DNA of 64,000 nucleotides from Pseudomonas baetica (GCF_002813455.1 NZ_PHHE01000001.1:2728001-2792000); one strand, 5' to 3'. Numbered from the stretch's first letter, positions 20,001-32,365 are shown. Translations and numbers: made by a program. The notes: generated by a model not told the origin, from the sequence alone.

Positions 20001-21011
20001 ATGACGTTTCGAAATACCCTGCGCCGAAGCCTGACCTTCACCCTCCTCGGCCTGGCACTCGCCACCCCCCTCACCCAGGCTGCCGATGCGGTTTCCCTGA
20101 CTCTCTACAACGGCCAACACAAGGAAGTCGGCGACGCGATCGCCAAAGCCTTCGAAGCCAAGACCGGTATTCACGTCAACGTTCGCAAAGGTAGCAGCAA
20201 TCAGCTCGCCAGCCAGATCGTCGAAGAAGGCGACCGCTCCCCTGCCGACGTGATTTACACCGAAGAATCTCCGCCGCTGAATAAACTCGGCGAACAAGGC
20301 CTGCTGGCCAAGGCGGATGACGCCACCCTGGCGGTTCTGCCGAAAAAATACGTGGCAGGTAATGGCACCTGGATCGGCGTCACCGCGCGGGTTCGCGTGG
20401 TCGCTTACAACCCGAAACTGATCGATGAAAAAGACCTGCCGAAATCGGTGATGGAGTTCTCCGATCCGCAATGGCAAGGCAAGGTCGGCTTCGTGCCAAC
20501 CAGCGGCGCGTTCCAGGAGCAGGCCGTGGCGATCATCAAGATGCACGGTCGCGACGCCGCCGAAGAATGGCTGACCGGCCTGCGCGCTTTCGGCAAAACC
20601 TACAGCAACAACATGGTTGCGCTCAAAGCCGTGGAAAACGGCGAAGTCGCGACCGTGCTGGTGAACAACTACTACTGGTTCGCCCTGCAGCGCGAAAAAG
20701 GCCAACTGGATTCGAAACTGCATTACTTCAGCGGCGGCGACGTCGGCGGCTTGATCACCGTGTCCAGCGCAGCCGTACTTAAATCCAGCAAACACCCTAA
20801 AGAAGCCCAGCAATTCCTCGCCTTTATGGCCAGCGAAGAAGGTCAGCGCGTAATCACCCAGACCACCGCCGAATACCCACTGCACAACGGCATGCAATCG
20901 GATCGTGGCCTCAAGCCGTTCAGCGAGCTGCAAGCGCCAAACGTCACCCCGGCCGATCTGGGCAATGCTGAAGAAGCGCTGGATCTGGAACGTGAAGTTG
21001 GCTTGAACTGA
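20001..21011 (+). CDS. Ferric iron ABC transporter, periplasmic binding protein (FbpA/HitA family)
   Basis: 336 residues with a Sec signal peptide (about 1-27, cut after TQA) and a class-II periplasmic binding fold starting VSLTLYNGQHKEVG. The twin tyrosines in NNYYWFALQ match the iron-coordinating pair of FbpA-type proteins. The start ATG 20001 lies 20 bp after AGTGAGGAACC. Its stop overlaps the permease ATG (TGATG). The Fur-like box fits repression by iron. Thiamine or polyamine transport is less likely given the tyrosine motif. Confidence 0.88.
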   Translation: MTFRNTLRRSLTFTLLGLALATPLTQAADAVSLTLYNGQHKEVGDAIAKAFEAKTGIHVNVRKGSSNQLASQIVEEGDRSPADVIYTEESPPLNKLGEQGLLAKADDATLAVLPKKYVAGNGTWIGVTARVRVVAYNPKLIDEKDLPKSVMEFSDPQWQGKVGFVPTSGAFQEQAVAIIKMHGRDAAEEWLTGLRAFGKTYSNNMVALKAVENGEVATVLVNNYYWFALQREKGQLDSKLHYFSGGDVGGLITVSSAAVLKSSKHPKEAQQFLAFMASEEGQRVITQTTAEYPLHNGMQSDRGLKPFSELQAPNVTPADLGNAEEALDLEREVGLN

Positions 21012-22576
21012 TGGCCGCATCGTTAACCGCCCCCGCCGCGCGCGGGGGTTACGTGCCACGACGCAAGCGGCCGTCGATCTGGCTGGTGCTGCCGGTTTTA
21101 ATGCTGGTGGTCATGAGCCTGTTGCCGCTGGCCTATGTCGGACTGAAGGCCTGGCAGGCCGGCTGGGCCGAGGCGCTGCACTTGCTGTGGCGCCCGTATG
21201 TGTTCGGGCTACTGCGTAACACCCTGGCATTGATGGTCGGCGTGACCATCACTTGCGGCGTGATCGGCCTGTCGCTGGCCTGGTTGCTGGAGCGCAGCAA
21301 TTTGCCCGGCCGACGCCTGTGGGGCGTGATTTTGTGCCTGCCGTTCGCGGTGCCGGCGTTTGTCAGCAGCTTCACCTGGGTTTCATTGAGTGCGCAGTTC
21401 GAAGGCCTCGGCGGGGCGATTCTGGTGATGAGCCTGTCAAAATACCCGCTGATCTTTTTGCCGGTTGCGGCGACCCTGCGCAATCTCGACCCTTCCCTGG
21501 AAGAGTCTGCCCGTACGCTTGGGCAGAATCGTTGGGGCGTGTTCTTTCGCGTCACCCTGCCGCTGCTCTGGCCGTCACTGCTTGCCGGATCGCTATTGAT
21601 TGCCCTGCACATGCTGGTCGAGTTCGGCGCACTGTCGATTATTGGCCTGCAAACCTTCACCACGGCGATCTATCAGCAGTTCGAACTGGAGTTTAGCAAT
21701 GCCAATGCGGCGATGCTCTCTGCGGTGTTGCTGGCGCTATGTCTGGTGCTGTTGTGGCTGGAGCTGCGCGTGCGTGGCAAAGGCCGGCATGTGCGCACCG
21801 GGCAAGGTGCGGCGCGCCAGGCTGAACAGGTTCGTCTCGGGCCGTGGGCCACTGCAGGCCAACTGTATTGCCTGATGCTGGCGATTGTCGGCAACGGTAT
21901 TCCACTGGGCATGCTGGCGTACTGGCTGGCGGTAGGATCGTCAGCGGCGTTCCCGGTTGCAGCGATTACCGAAGCCTTGTTGTCGTCGCTGGCGTTGTCG
22001 CTGGGTGGCGCGGCGTTGTGCCTGATACTGGCGGTGCCGGTCGGACTGTTGGTGGTGCGTTACAAAGGCCAACTGGCGATCTGGGCCGAGCGCCTGCCTT
22101 ACCTGCTGCATGCGCTGCCGGGGCTGGTGATTGCGCTGACGCTGGTGTATTTCGCCCTGCATTACGTACCGGTGCTGTATCAGACGTCCGGGCTGCTGCT
22201 GATCGCCTATGCGCTGCTGTTTCTGCCGCTGGCGCAGGCACCGATTCGCACAGCGCTGAACAAGGCTGCGCCGCAGCTGGAAGAGGCTGCACGCACGCTG
22301 GGCGCATCGTCGTTCACGGCGTTTTGCCGGGTGACGCTGCCGATCATCTTTCCGGCACTGGGCGCAGCGTTTGCGCTGGTGTTTCTGGATGCGATGAAGG
22401 AGCTGACAGCGACGCTGCTGCTGAGTCCGACAGGGCTAAATACCTTGGCGACCGAGGTGTGGGCGCACACGGCGAATGTCGAGTTCGCGGCAGCGGCGCC
22501 TTATGCGGCGTTGTTGATTTTGGTATCCGGGCTACCGGTTTATTTGCTGACGACGCGGATGTATCTGAGCCGCTGA
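21011..22576 (+). CDS. Iron ABC transporter permease (FbpB/HitB family)
   Basis: 521-residue fused permease with about twelve membrane segments in two halves. Each half has an EAA loop facing the ATPase: EESARTLGQNRWGVFFRVTLP and EEAARTLGASSFTAFCRVTLP (the second near residue 420). Translationally coupled to the binding protein. No ATP-binding subunit follows; a REPIN and a convergent chemoreceptor gene do, so the ATPase must be encoded elsewhere. Confidence 0.9.
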   Translation: MAASLTAPAARGGYVPRRKRPSIWLVLPVLMLVVMSLLPLAYVGLKAWQAGWAEALHLLWRPYVFGLLRNTLALMVGVTITCGVIGLSLAWLLERSNLPGRRLWGVILCLPFAVPAFVSSFTWVSLSAQFEGLGGAILVMSLSKYPLIFLPVAATLRNLDPSLEESARTLGQNRWGVFFRVTLPLLWPSLLAGSLLIALHMLVEFGALSIIGLQTFTTAIYQQFELEFSNANAAMLSAVLLALCLVLLWLELRVRGKGRHVRTGQGAARQAEQVRLGPWATAGQLYCLMLAIVGNGIPLGMLAYWLAVGSSAAFPVAAITEALLSSLALSLGGAALCLILAVPVGLLVVRYKGQLAIWAERLPYLLHALPGLVIALTLVYFALHYVPVLYQTSGLLLIAYALLFLPLAQAPIRTALNKAAPQLEEAARTLGASSFTAFCRVTLPIIFPALGAAFALVFLDAMKELTATLLLSPTGLNTLATEVWAHTANVEFAAAAPYAALLILVSGLPVYLLTTRMYLSR

Positions 22577-22582
22577 AATAGC

Positions 22583-22648
22583 TTTCGCGAGCAGGCTCGC
22601 TCCCACAGGGAAATGCATTCCAATGTGGGAGCGAGCCTGCTCGCGAAG
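22583..22648. repeat. REPIN 6
   Basis: Arms 22583-22607 and 22624-22648, subtype GCGAGCAGGCTCGCTCCCAC, inward topology, short spacer with GGAAATGCATTCC. Located in the 90-bp convergent gap. Confidence 0.9.
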
Positions 22649-22666
22649 GGGCCTGCTAAAACAACA

Positions 22667-24601
22667 TCAAGCCCGGAACTGCCCCAGACTCGCCTTCAAC
22701 TGCGCCGCCAAACCATCCAGCACCTTGCCGCTAGCCGTGGTTTCCACCACTGCCTGCGCCGCTTTCTCGGCCTGGGCATGAATCGTTTCAACCCGCCCAC
22801 GCACCGCCTGCGCACCTTGCGCCTGATGCGCCGCCGCCTGCGTCGCCAGACCAATCGCCGCATGCACCTGCTCGACCGAAGCCTGCACTGACTGCTGCAA
22901 CCGCGCGCTGTCACGCAGCACCAGCAAACCTTCGCTGGCCTGACGTCCGGCCTGACCGATCGCCTCCACCGCCTCACGCGCACCCTGTTGCAAGGCAACG
23001 ATATGCGCCTGAATGTCGCCGGTAGAGCTTTGCGTTTTGCTCGCCAGCGCCCGGACCTCATCAGCTACCACTGCGAACCCACGCCCGGTTTCACCGGCCC
23101 GCGCCGCCTCGATGGCCGCATTGAGTGCCAGCAGGTTGGTCTGCTCGGCGATCCCGTGAATCACCGTCAACACCACTTCAATCTGCTCGCTTTGCTGCGC
23201 CAGCCGCTCGATGACTTTCGCCCCGGTATCGACCTGCCCGGCCAGCGCCTCAATCAAGCTGCCGACCTTGGCCGAGGTACGGGTGTTTTCGTCCGTCGCC
23301 TGGCGGATATCCACAACCTGTTTCAACGCCGCTTGCATGGCATGACTTTCTGATTGTGACTCGTCAGCCATTTGCGACAGCGCGCGCAGACTTTCCGCCA
23401 CCTCATCCCGCTGCATCCCCGCCGCCGCATCGGCGCCAGCGTTGCGCAAGGTCATGGCGCCGATCTCCACGCCGGTACGCTGAGCCACATCACCTGCCTC
23501 GCGCACGATCGGCTGCAACTTATCCACAAAGCGATTGACTGCCGCAGCCATGTCGCCGATCTCGTCCTTGCTGTTGATCTGCACGCGCTTGGTCAGATCG
23601 CCCTCGCCCGCCGCCAGATCATCCATGGCAGCATTGAGCATCTTCAAACGATTGACCACGCGACGGCCGAGGACAACGGCGAGCAACAGCAGCACGCCGC
23701 AGCCGACCAGCGCCAGACCCATGCCGATCCGCCAGCGCAAGGTCGCGGCGGCGTCCTGCACAGTGCTGGCGGTGTTGGCTTTCATTTCGGTGGCGGTGGT
23801 TTGCGCCGATTGCAGGCGCGCGCGCATCGCCGTCGCACTGTCGGCTGCGGCGCCTTTGAGGCTGTCGCCGACCAGTTGATCACTGCTGGCGATCAGCGCC
23901 GAGAAGCGCTTGTCGAGGGCCGCCAGGTCAGTTTCTACCGAAGCCGTGGAAACGCCCATCAACACTTTGCCGATCTCCACGCCATTCGGGTTGATCGAGG
24001 CTTCGAGGTAGTAGACCGATGGATCGTTCTTCGCCGCATCCAGCACTTTATCCAGCGCACGCTCGCCCTGGCCCTTTTCCAGCAAGGCCTTGTTGATCGG
24101 ATTTTCGCGATTGAGATAGCGCGTCAGGTGCTGGCCGGTGGCGTCGTCGTAGACCACAAACAACACATTGGGATTGCGCTGGGCGCGACGGGCAAATTCC
24201 GACAGGGTGGGCACATCGCTGTCCCACATGGCGCGGGGCGCAACGGAGGCGAGCAACTGGGCCATGTCGCTGGCCGAGTCCTTCAGATCCTTTTCCAGCG
24301 TCGCGCGCAGTTGCGCCTGCTCGTCCTTCAGTCGCGTGGACAAACCGGCCGTCAGACGCTGGCGGGTGCTGGCGGACAAGGCGTCGAGGCTCGACGTGAC
24401 TTCACGCCCGGCCTGCTCCAGTTCGCCTGAGAGCTTCTGGCTGTCAGCCCCCAGGCGCACCGCCAAATCGGCTTCCAGCGCGGTGACCGTGCTCCGTGTC
24501 AGAGCAACCGCCACCAGCACCTGCACCAAAAGGGCGATACCAAGGGTAACGAACACGGGCCGCAACAAACGGCTTTGTAACAGTGAGAGAACGGCTGACA
24601 C
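22667..24601 (-). CDS. Methyl-accepting chemotaxis protein
   Basis: 644 residues counted from GTG 24601, which has GAGGG nine bases before it; an upstream in-frame ATG (24697) lacks a ribosome site. The first membrane helix is near 14-35, a periplasmic sensor of about 250 residues follows, then the second helix ([22 protein letters not shown]), HAMP, and the signalling domain with the hairpin-tip motif [19 protein letters not shown]. No C-terminal pentapeptide for CheR/CheB. The ligand is unknown. Confidence 0.93.
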   Translation of the reverse strand: MSAVLSLLQSRLLRPVFVTLGIALLVQVLVAVALTRSTVTALEADLAVRLGADSQKLSGELEQAGREVTSSLDALSASTRQRLTAGLSTRLKDEQAQLRATLEKDLKDSASDMAQLLASVAPRAMWDSDVPTLSEFARRAQRNPNVLFVVYDDATGQHLTRYLNRENPINKALLEKGQGERALDKVLDAAKNDPSVYYLEASINPNGVEIGKVLMGVSTASVETDLAALDKRFSALIASSDQLVGDSLKGAAADSATAMRARLQSAQTTATEMKANTASTVQDAAATLRWRIGMGLALVGCGVLLLLAVVLGRRVVNRLKMLNAAMDDLAAGEGDLTKRVQINSKDEIGDMAAAVNRFVDKLQPIVREAGDVAQRTGVEIGAMTLRNAGADAAAGMQRDEVAESLRALSQMADESQSESHAMQAALKQVVDIRQATDENTRTSAKVGSLIEALAGQVDTGAKVIERLAQQSEQIEVVLTVIHGIAEQTNLLALNAAIEAARAGETGRGFAVVADEVRALASKTQSSTGDIQAHIVALQQGAREAVEAIGQAGRQASEGLLVLRDSARLQQSVQASVEQVHAAIGLATQAAAHQAQGAQAVRGRVETIHAQAEKAAQAVVETTASGKVLDGLAAQLKASLGQFRA

Positions 24602-24702
24602 GATGAATCCCTCTACTTCTGACGCCATTAATTTGATGGCACTCTTGTAGACAGATTCACAGCAAAGGTCATGCCGTCCAACAGGCATAAACGACAAAGG
24701 CC

Positions 24703-24728
24703 CCGATTAAGGGGCCTTTGTTTTTTAC
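24703..24728 (-). terminator. Terminator of purA
   Basis: CAAAGGCCCC stem, six-base loop, complement, flanked by T-rich sequence on both strands; 13 bp after the purA stop. Confidence 0.85.
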
Positions 24729-24740
24729 ATCAACGACTTA

Positions 24741-26084
<1,344 letters not shown>

Positions 26085-27272
26085 TCAAGAAGCCAGTGGC
26101 GATACTTGCCAAAGCCCGTTCTGCTGAATCAATTGCCGGTCGCAGTCCGCATCACGGGCGGCGGCCAAAGGTTGCCCAGGCAATGCCTGAACGACACGCT
26201 GACCCTCACTGCGCAACTGGCAAACCTGCTGCCAGAGTGCCGCATCCGTACTGTCAGGCATCCAGATACCGCCAGACGGTAGCTCGATCTCAGCACGCCC
26301 CAGGGTCACCAGGGTTTTCAAATCGGTAGAGAAGCCAGTCGCCGGACGCGCGCGACCGAAGTCGGCGCCGATGTCGTCGTAACGGCCGCCCTGAGCGATG
26401 GACTGGCCAACGCCCGGTACGAACACCGCGAACACCACACCGGTGTGGTAGTGGTAACCGCGCAGCTCGCCCAGATCAAAGTACAGCGGCAACTGCGGGA
26501 AGCGCGCCGACAGACGCTCGGCGATCGCCAGCAAGTCTTCCAGTGCCGCCAGTACCGGCGCCGGCGCATTGGCCAGACGCTCGCGGGCAGCCGCCAGCAC
26601 TTCGCGACCGCCACACAGATCGACGAGCGCACGCAGCATGCCGGACAGATCCGCCGGCAAGCCTTCGGTCAAGGTAATGACCTCATCGATGGCCTTGCGT
26701 TGCAATGCATCGAACAACTGCTGCTCGACTTCACCGGACAGACCGGCGGCACGCGCCAGACCCCGGTAGATACCAACGTGACCAAGGTCCATGTGCACAT
26801 CCGGCACATCGGCCAGTTGCAGCATGGCCAGCATCAGGCTGATCACTTCGACGTCGCTGCTCGGGCTGGCATCGCCGTACAACTCGGCACCCAGCTGGAT
26901 CGGGCTGCGCGAGGACGACAGTGCACGCGGCTGGGCGTGCAGCACGCTGCCGGCGTAACACAGACGGCTCGGACCTTCGCGACGCAGGGTATGCGCATCA
27001 ATGCGCGCCACTTGCGGCGTGATATCGGCACGGAAACCCATCTGCCGGCCCGACTGCGGGTCAATGACCTTGAAGGTACGCAGATCGAGGTCCGAGCCTG
27101 CACCGGTCAGCAGGGATTCCAGGTACTCGATATGGGGAGTCACGACAAACTCGTAACCCCAGCTCTGGAACAGATCCAACACCTGACGACGCGCGACTTC
27201 AATGCGCGCCGCTTCCGGTGGCAGTACTTCTTCGATGCCATCTGGCAGCAGCCAGCGGTCTACCGTTGCCAT
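26085..27272 (-). CDS. hisZ: ATP phosphoribosyltransferase regulatory subunit
   Basis: 395 residues, histidyl-tRNA-synthetase-like but catalytically inactive, needed with short-form HisG for the first step of histidine synthesis. Class II features are visible: [41 protein letters not shown] and [23 protein letters not shown] precedes ATG 27272. It sits just upstream of purA, as in other Pseudomonas. Confidence 0.95.
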   Translation of the reverse strand: MATVDRWLLPDGIEEVLPPEAARIEVARRQVLDLFQSWGYEFVVTPHIEYLESLLTGAGSDLDLRTFKVIDPQSGRQMGFRADITPQVARIDAHTLRREGPSRLCYAGSVLHAQPRALSSSRSPIQLGAELYGDASPSSDVEVISLMLAMLQLADVPDVHMDLGHVGIYRGLARAAGLSGEVEQQLFDALQRKAIDEVITLTEGLPADLSGMLRALVDLCGGREVLAAARERLANAPAPVLAALEDLLAIAERLSARFPQLPLYFDLGELRGYHYHTGVVFAVFVPGVGQSIAQGGRYDDIGADFGRARPATGFSTDLKTLVTLGRAEIELPSGGIWMPDSTDAALWQQVCQLRSEGQRVVQALPGQPLAAARDADCDRQLIQQNGLWQVSPLAS

Positions 27273-27585
27273 TACGCCATTCCCCTTTGATCCGGGCGGC
27301 CAGCACTAGGGCGAGCCTTGAGTGAAGCAGAAAATGACCGGTCCGTTCAAAACGCACGCGCATGAACGACGCAGCGAAAGGCCTGATACCGGCTTCGCCC
27401 ATCACTTTCCTCGAAAAACTGTTCGAGCCATTGGCCCGATGTCCTGCAGCAAAAACAGCAATCAAACGTGCAGACGCAAAAAAGCCGGGAATTTCCCGGC
27501 TGCCGCATCATACACACGTTTTCCCAAAGGATCACCCCGCCCGAGGTTTTAGCCGCCGGGCGGAATGATTCAGGTCAACGTCGTA
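27273..27585. other. 313-bp gap between hisZ and hflC
   Basis: Holds the hflKC terminator (27477-27502), a second GC-rich hairpin right after hflC (CCGCCCG...CGGGCGG, 27538-27562) and the presumed hisZ promoter region. All minus-strand frames were read without finding a credible small gene. Confidence 0.65.
27477..27502 (-). terminator. Terminator of the hflK-hflC operon
   Basis: AGCCGGGAAATTCCCGGCT stem-loop followed on the minus strand by TTTTTT. Confidence 0.92.
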
Positions 27586-28455
27586 TCAAGGCTTGGACTT
27601 TTCCAGATAACGGAAAAAGTCGCTGCTTGGGTCGAGGACCAGGACGTCGGATTTGTTCGCGAAGCTTTCACGGTAGGCGCGCAGGCTACGGTAGAAACCG
27701 TAGAACTCCTGATCCTGGCCGTAGGCCTTGGAGTAGATCGCAGCGGCCTGGGCATCACCATCACCACGAACCTCTTCGGATTCACGATAGGCTTCGGCCA
27801 GCAACACGCGGCGTTGACGATCGGCGTCGGCACGGATGCCTTCGGCCAGCTCGTTACCCTTGGCGCGGTGCTCGCGAGCTTCACGCTCACGCTCGGTGCT
27901 CATACGCTCGAACACACTGCGGTTCACTTCTTTGGGCAGATCGATGGCCTTGACCCGGACATCGACCACTTCGATACCCAGCTCTTTTTCCGCCATTTTG
28001 TTCAGCGACGCGGTGATGTCAGCCATCAACGCATCACGCTCACCCGACACGACTTCGTGCAGGGTGCGCTTACCGAACTGGTCACGCAGGCCGGATTCCA
28101 GTCGACGGGAAAGACGCTCGTCGGCGATTTGCTTGAGGCCGGAAGTCGCGGTGTAGAAGCGTTCGGCATCTTTCACGCGCCACTTGGCGTAGGCATCAAC
28201 CATCACGGCTTTCTTTTCCAGGGTCAGGAAGCGCTGCGTCGGTGCATCCAGCGTCAGCAGGCGGGCGTCGAACTTGCGCACCTGGTTGACGTAAGGCACT
28301 TTCACATGCAGACCTGGCTGGACATCGGCTTGAACCACACGACCGAATTGCAGCAACACCGCACGCTCGGTCTGAGCCACGATGTAGAAGCAGTTCCAGC
28401 CAACCAGTACCACGACAACGCCAACGATCAGGGCGATCAGCGATTTATTGCTCAT
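27586..28455 (-). CDS. hflC: Protease modulator HflC
   Basis: 289-residue inner-membrane SPFH (prohibitin-like) protein that complexes with HflK and modulates FtsH proteolysis. An N-terminal membrane anchor (LIALIVGVVVVLVGWNCFYIV) precedes the SPFH domain and a coiled-coil segment (EREREAREHRAKGNELAEGI). ATG overlaps the hflK stop (TGATG). Confidence 0.96.
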   Translation of the reverse strand: MSNKSLIALIVGVVVVLVGWNCFYIVAQTERAVLLQFGRVVQADVQPGLHVKVPYVNQVRKFDARLLTLDAPTQRFLTLEKKAVMVDAYAKWRVKDAERFYTATSGLKQIADERLSRRLESGLRDQFGKRTLHEVVSGERDALMADITASLNKMAEKELGIEVVDVRVKAIDLPKEVNRSVFERMSTEREREAREHRAKGNELAEGIRADADRQRRVLLAEAYRESEEVRGDGDAQAAAIYSKAYGQDQEFYGFYRSLRAYRESFANKSDVLVLDPSSDFFRYLEKSKP

Positions 28456-29627
28456 CAGCGGGTCTCCCTTGTGCGCGACTGCGGCACGTCAGTGACATGC
28501 GGCGTGACGTCCGTGTTGCTGCTGGCGGCGGCCGAACCGGTAACCGGTGCGCTGCCCGAACTGTTCTGGATCATTTTGTCCAACGGCAAGTAAAGCAGAT
28601 TGCTCTGACCATCCTTGTTGCCGGTCACGAGCACCTTGCTGGTGTTGCTGAAGACTTCCTGCATGGTGTCCAGATACAGACGCTGGCGGGTGACTTCAGG
28701 CGCCTTGCGATACTCGGCGACCAGTTTGGTAAAGCGGTCAGCTTCACCCTTGGCGCGCGAGACCGTTTCATCGCGGTAACCGTTGGCATCCTCAAGGATG
28801 CGCTGCGCCTGACCACGGGCTTCCGGTACTACACCGTTGGCGTAGGTTTCCGCCTGGTTGCGCGAACGCTGCTCGTCTTCACGGGCGCGGATCACGTCGT
28901 CAAAGGCTTCCTGCACTTCACGCGGTGCAGCGGCGCTCTGTACGTTGACCTGAGTAACGGTGATACCGGTGCGATAGGTATCGAGGAACCGCTGCAGGCG
29001 CTCTTTGATTTCGCTGGCCATCAGTTCACGACCTTCGGTCAGCACCTGATCCATCGCGGTCGAACCTACGACGTGACGCAGCGCACTTTCAGTCGCATGT
29101 TGCAGGCTGATTTCCGGCTGATCGACGTTCAGCACGAAATCTTGCAGGTTGCTGATCTTGTACTGCACGGTCAGCGGCACTTCGACGATGTTCTCGTCCT
29201 CGGTCAGCATCTGGCCCTGCTTGGTGTAGGCACGCTCACGCGTGACGTTTTCCATGTACTTTTTATCGATCGGCGGGAAGTAGATGTTCAGGCCCGGGCC
29301 GACAGTCTCATAGTACTTGCCGAAGCGCAGCACCACGGCCTGCTCCTGCTCGTCGACCACGTAGACCGCGCTGTACAGCCAGACAGCCGCCAGCACAACG
29401 AGGCCGATGCCGAGCAGGCCGCCGAAGCCGCCACCACTCCTGCCCGAACCACCGCCGTCATCACCACCGCGTTTCTTACCACCACCGAACAACCCGTTCA
29501 GGCTTTCCTGCAGCTTTCGGAAGGCCTCGTCGAGATCCGGTGGCCCCTTGCGGTCGCCATTATTGCGGCGCTTGCCACCCCAAGGATCCTGATTGTTCGA
29601 GTTGCCACCCGGCTCATTCCAAGCCAT
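28455..29627 (-). CDS. hflK: Protease modulator HflK
   Basis: 390 residues from ATG 29627 (GGAG seven bases upstream; an earlier ATG at 29705 is ignored). The Gly/Asn-rich cytoplasmic N-terminus (MAWNEPGGNSNNQDPWGGKR and a GGGKKRGGDDGGGSGRSGGG-type tract) precedes one membrane helix (GIGLVVLAAVWLYSAVYVV), the SPFH domain and a coiled coil. Partner of HflC; coupled translation. Confidence 0.96.
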   Translation of the reverse strand: MAWNEPGGNSNNQDPWGGKRRNNGDRKGPPDLDEAFRKLQESLNGLFGGGKKRGGDDGGGSGRSGGGFGGLLGIGLVVLAAVWLYSAVYVVDEQEQAVVLRFGKYYETVGPGLNIYFPPIDKKYMENVTRERAYTKQGQMLTEDENIVEVPLTVQYKISNLQDFVLNVDQPEISLQHATESALRHVVGSTAMDQVLTEGRELMASEIKERLQRFLDTYRTGITVTQVNVQSAAAPREVQEAFDDVIRAREDEQRSRNQAETYANGVVPEARGQAQRILEDANGYRDETVSRAKGEADRFTKLVAEYRKAPEVTRQRLYLDTMQEVFSNTSKVLVTGNKDGQSNLLYLPLDKMIQNSSGSAPVTGSAAASSNTDVTPHVTDVPQSRTRETR

Positions 29628-29723
29628 AGCGCTCTCCATCTGATAAAGCAAAGACGCACCCACGGCGCGCCGACCAATGCTACAGAATGCCTGCCGTTGC
29701 GGCACAACCGCTTTGTCAGGCTT

Positions 29724-31025
29724 TTATTGCAAAGTGTGTTGCTCGATGAATTCCATCGGCTGCAATCCTTCGCGGCTTACCAGTCGATTCAACTCGACCC
29801 GGGGCAAACGAACGGCCAGCAAACTGATGCCTTCTTCGTCGTGTTCTTCTTTCTGCACCGCACCGAGTTCGAAAAACTGCGCACGCAGTCGAGCGAATCG
29901 TTGCGGCAAGCGCAAGGTCCCCACAAACAAATCACTGCCCAGCAACTCGGCGATGGCTTGCTCAAGCAATTCCAGACCGCTGCCATCACGCGCCGATAAC
30001 CAGACCCGTTGCGGCTTGCCATCGGCATCACGCTGGATCTGTGGCTCGACGCCTTCGAGCAAATCGAGTTTGTTGTATACCTCAAGGATCGGCAAGTCCT
30101 GGGCCCCAATCTCGCCCAGCACCACCATCACCTGCTCGATCTGCAACATGCGATCCGGTTCAGCCGCATCGATCACGTGCAACAGCAGATCGGAGTTGCT
30201 CGACTCTTCGAGCGTAGACCGAAATGCTTCTACCAGCTTGTGGGGCAAGTGGCGGATGAAACCCACGGTGTCGGCCAGGACAATCGGTCCGAGGTCGTCC
30301 AGCTCCAGGCGGCGCAGGGTCGGGTCCAGCGTGGCGAACAACTGATCCGCCGCGTACACGTCGGATTTCGTCACGTTATTGAAGAGTGTGGATTTACCGG
30401 CGTTGGTATACCCCACTAGAGACACGGTAGGAATATCGGCACGGGAGCGGCCGCGCCGCGATTGCTCGCGCTGGCTGCGTACTTTTTCCAGTCGGCCCTT
30501 GATCTGGCGCAGGCGAACCCGCAGCAAACGACGGTCGGTTTCCAGCTGGGTTTCACCCGGACCGCGCATGCCGATGCCGCCACCCTGACGCTCAAGGTGA
30601 GTCCAGCCGCGAACCAGCCGGGTGCTCATGTGGTCAAGCTGAGCCAGTTCTACCTGGAGCTTGCCTTCATGGGTACGGGCGCGCTGGGCGAAAATATCGA
30701 GGATCAGGCCGGTACGGTCGATCACGCGACACTCGAAAACTCGTTCGAGGTTACGTTCCTGACTGGGCGTGAGGATGTGATTGAAAATCACCAGATCGGC
30801 CTTTTCGGCATGAACCAGGTCGTGCAGCTCCTCGACCTTGCCACTGCCAATCAGGAATTTGGCGGTTGGCCGATGACGCGGAACGTTAAAAAACGCAACG
30901 GTCTCGGCGCCCGCCGAATTAGCCAGTTCCTGAAACTCCTGCGGATCTTCGCGCGCCTCAGGGTCCTGTCCATCCAAGTGAACGAGGATGACTCGCTCAC
31001 CACCACCGTGGCGCTCAAAGAACAA
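29724..31025 (-). CDS. hflX: Ribosome-associated GTPase HflX
   Basis: 433 residues. An N-terminal HflX domain with the glycine-rich GGIGMRGPGETQLE motif precedes the GTPase domain: G1 GYTNAGKSTLF, G3 DTVGF, G4 NKLD. Rescues or splits stalled ribosomes under stress. It is 12 bp after hfq, as in many gammaproteobacteria. Confidence 0.96.
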   Translation of the reverse strand: MFFERHGGGERVILVHLDGQDPEAREDPQEFQELANSAGAETVAFFNVPRHRPTAKFLIGSGKVEELHDLVHAEKADLVIFNHILTPSQERNLERVFECRVIDRTGLILDIFAQRARTHEGKLQVELAQLDHMSTRLVRGWTHLERQGGGIGMRGPGETQLETDRRLLRVRLRQIKGRLEKVRSQREQSRRGRSRADIPTVSLVGYTNAGKSTLFNNVTKSDVYAADQLFATLDPTLRRLELDDLGPIVLADTVGFIRHLPHKLVEAFRSTLEESSNSDLLLHVIDAAEPDRMLQIEQVMVVLGEIGAQDLPILEVYNKLDLLEGVEPQIQRDADGKPQRVWLSARDGSGLELLEQAIAELLGSDLFVGTLRLPQRFARLRAQFFELGAVQKEEHDEEGISLLAVRLPRVELNRLVSREGLQPMEFIEQHTLQ

Positions 31026-31037
31026 AGGAGACTCCTA

Positions 31038-31298
31038 TCAGGCGTTACCTGGCTCAGCGTCACCAGCTTCGGATTCGGTTGCGCTAGGCAGACGAATTGG
31101 ACGAACCGGCACCACTGTCGAGATAGCGTGTTTGTAAACCATCTGGCTCACGGTGTTTTTCAGCAGGATCACGAACTGGTCGAACGACTCGATCGTGCCT
31201 TGCAGTTTGATACCGTTGACCAGGTAGATGGAAACCCCAACTTTCTCTTTACGTAAAGTATTCAAGTAAGGGTCTTGTAGCGAATGCCCTTTTGACAT
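31038..31298 (-). CDS. hfq: RNA chaperone Hfq
   Basis: 86 residues. ATG 31298 starts the canonical [19 protein letters not shown]; an ATG three codons earlier is discounted. The Sm1 and Sm2 motifs ([15 protein letters not shown] and [10 protein letters not shown]) are intact. The tail is short and acidic ([14 protein letters not shown]). AAAGGAGTG ribosome site. Confidence 0.98.
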   Translation of the reverse strand: MSKGHSLQDPYLNTLRKEKVGVSIYLVNGIKLQGTIESFDQFVILLKNTVSQMVYKHAISTVVPVRPIRLPSATESEAGDAEPGNA

Positions 31299-31393
31299 GT
31301 GCCGCACTCCTTTAAGGATTCAATAATAAAAAATAGGTAATTCAGGTGGCTTTAGCCGCCACACCCCCAAGGATAGACGGCAATTGCAAGGAC

Positions 31394-32365
31394 TCAGCTC
31401 AATATGGAGATGGTCCCAAGGTATTTCAAGGCGCGTGGCAGATTGTCGCAATCAAGACTGTCCAGCCAGTGTAAATCTTCCCAGCTGCGCAGCCAGGTGA
31501 ACTGGCGCTTGGCCAATTGGCGCGTGGCGATGACACCGCGCTCCTGCATTTCGGCCAACGTCAGCTTGCCATCCAGGTAATCCCAGACTTGGCGGTAACC
31601 TACTGCACGTATAGACGGCAACCCTGAATGCAGGTCACTTCTTTTACGCAGGGCTACGACCTCGTCGATGAATCCCTGTTCCAACATATTTGTGAATCTT
31701 TGTTTAATGCGCTCGTGCAGTACCTGACGATTCCCCGGGGCAATGGCCAAGTTCGCGACAGTATAGGGCAATTGTTGCAGTCCCGAAGCGGCTGCTTCAG
31801 TACTTTGCGCAGATTGTTGCTGGCGCAGGGCAGTCATGCTCTGACCGCTGACGCGATAAACTTCCAGCGCACGACTCAGACGTTGCGGATCGTTCGGATG
31901 AATCCGCGCTGCCGACACCGGGTCGACGAGCGCCAGTTGATCGTGAAGGGCTTGCCAGCCAAGGCGTGCAGCCTCTTCTTCAATCTGCGCGCGCACCTCG
32001 GGATCGGCTGCCGGCATATCCGCCAGACCTTCAACCAAAGCCTTGTAATAGAGCATCGTCCCGCCGACCAGCAGCGGAATTTTTCCGCGCGCGGTGATTT
32101 CAGCCATGGCTTGCAGGGCATCGCGACGGAAATCCGCAGCCGAATAGGCTTCAGCCGGGTCAAGAATGTCGATCAAACGGTGCGGATATTCAGCCAGCAG
32201 CTCTTTGGAAGGCTTGGCAGTGCCGATGTCCATGCCGCGATAGACCAGCGCCGAATCGACACTGATCAGCTCACACGGCAGCACCTTGGTCAGCTCGATG
32301 GCCAGATCGGTCTTGCCCGCAGCGGTCGGGCCCATCAGAAAAATCGCTGGAGGGAGCTGGCTCAT
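31394..32365 (-). CDS. miaA: tRNA dimethylallyltransferase
   Basis: 323 residues. Adds a dimethylallyl group to A37 of tRNAs reading UNN codons. The P-loop [11 protein letters not shown] is at the N-terminus, with the [17 protein letters not shown] motif after it. ATG 32365 shares a base with the mutL stop (TGATG), which fixes the start; the longer frame upstream is inside mutL. Confidence 0.97.
   Translation of the reverse strand: MSQLPPAIFLMGPTAAGKTDLAIELTKVLPCELISVDSALVYRGMDIGTAKPSKELLAEYPHRLIDILDPAEAYSAADFRRDALQAMAEITARGKIPLLVGGTMLYYKALVEGLADMPAADPEVRAQIEEEAARLGWQALHDQLALVDPVSAARIHPNDPQRLSRALEVYRVSGQSMTALRQQQSAQSTEAAASGLQQLPYTVANLAIAPGNRQVLHERIKQRFTNMLEQGFIDEVVALRKRSDLHSGLPSIRAVGYRQVWDYLDGKLTLAEMQERGVIATRQLAKRQFTWLRSWEDLHWLDSLDCDNLPRALKYLGTISILS

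Noticed and set aside
27273..27585. A DUF2065-type small gene that I expected between hisZ and hflC
   Set aside because: All three minus-strand frames were read; none gives a hydrophobic 60-residue protein of that type.
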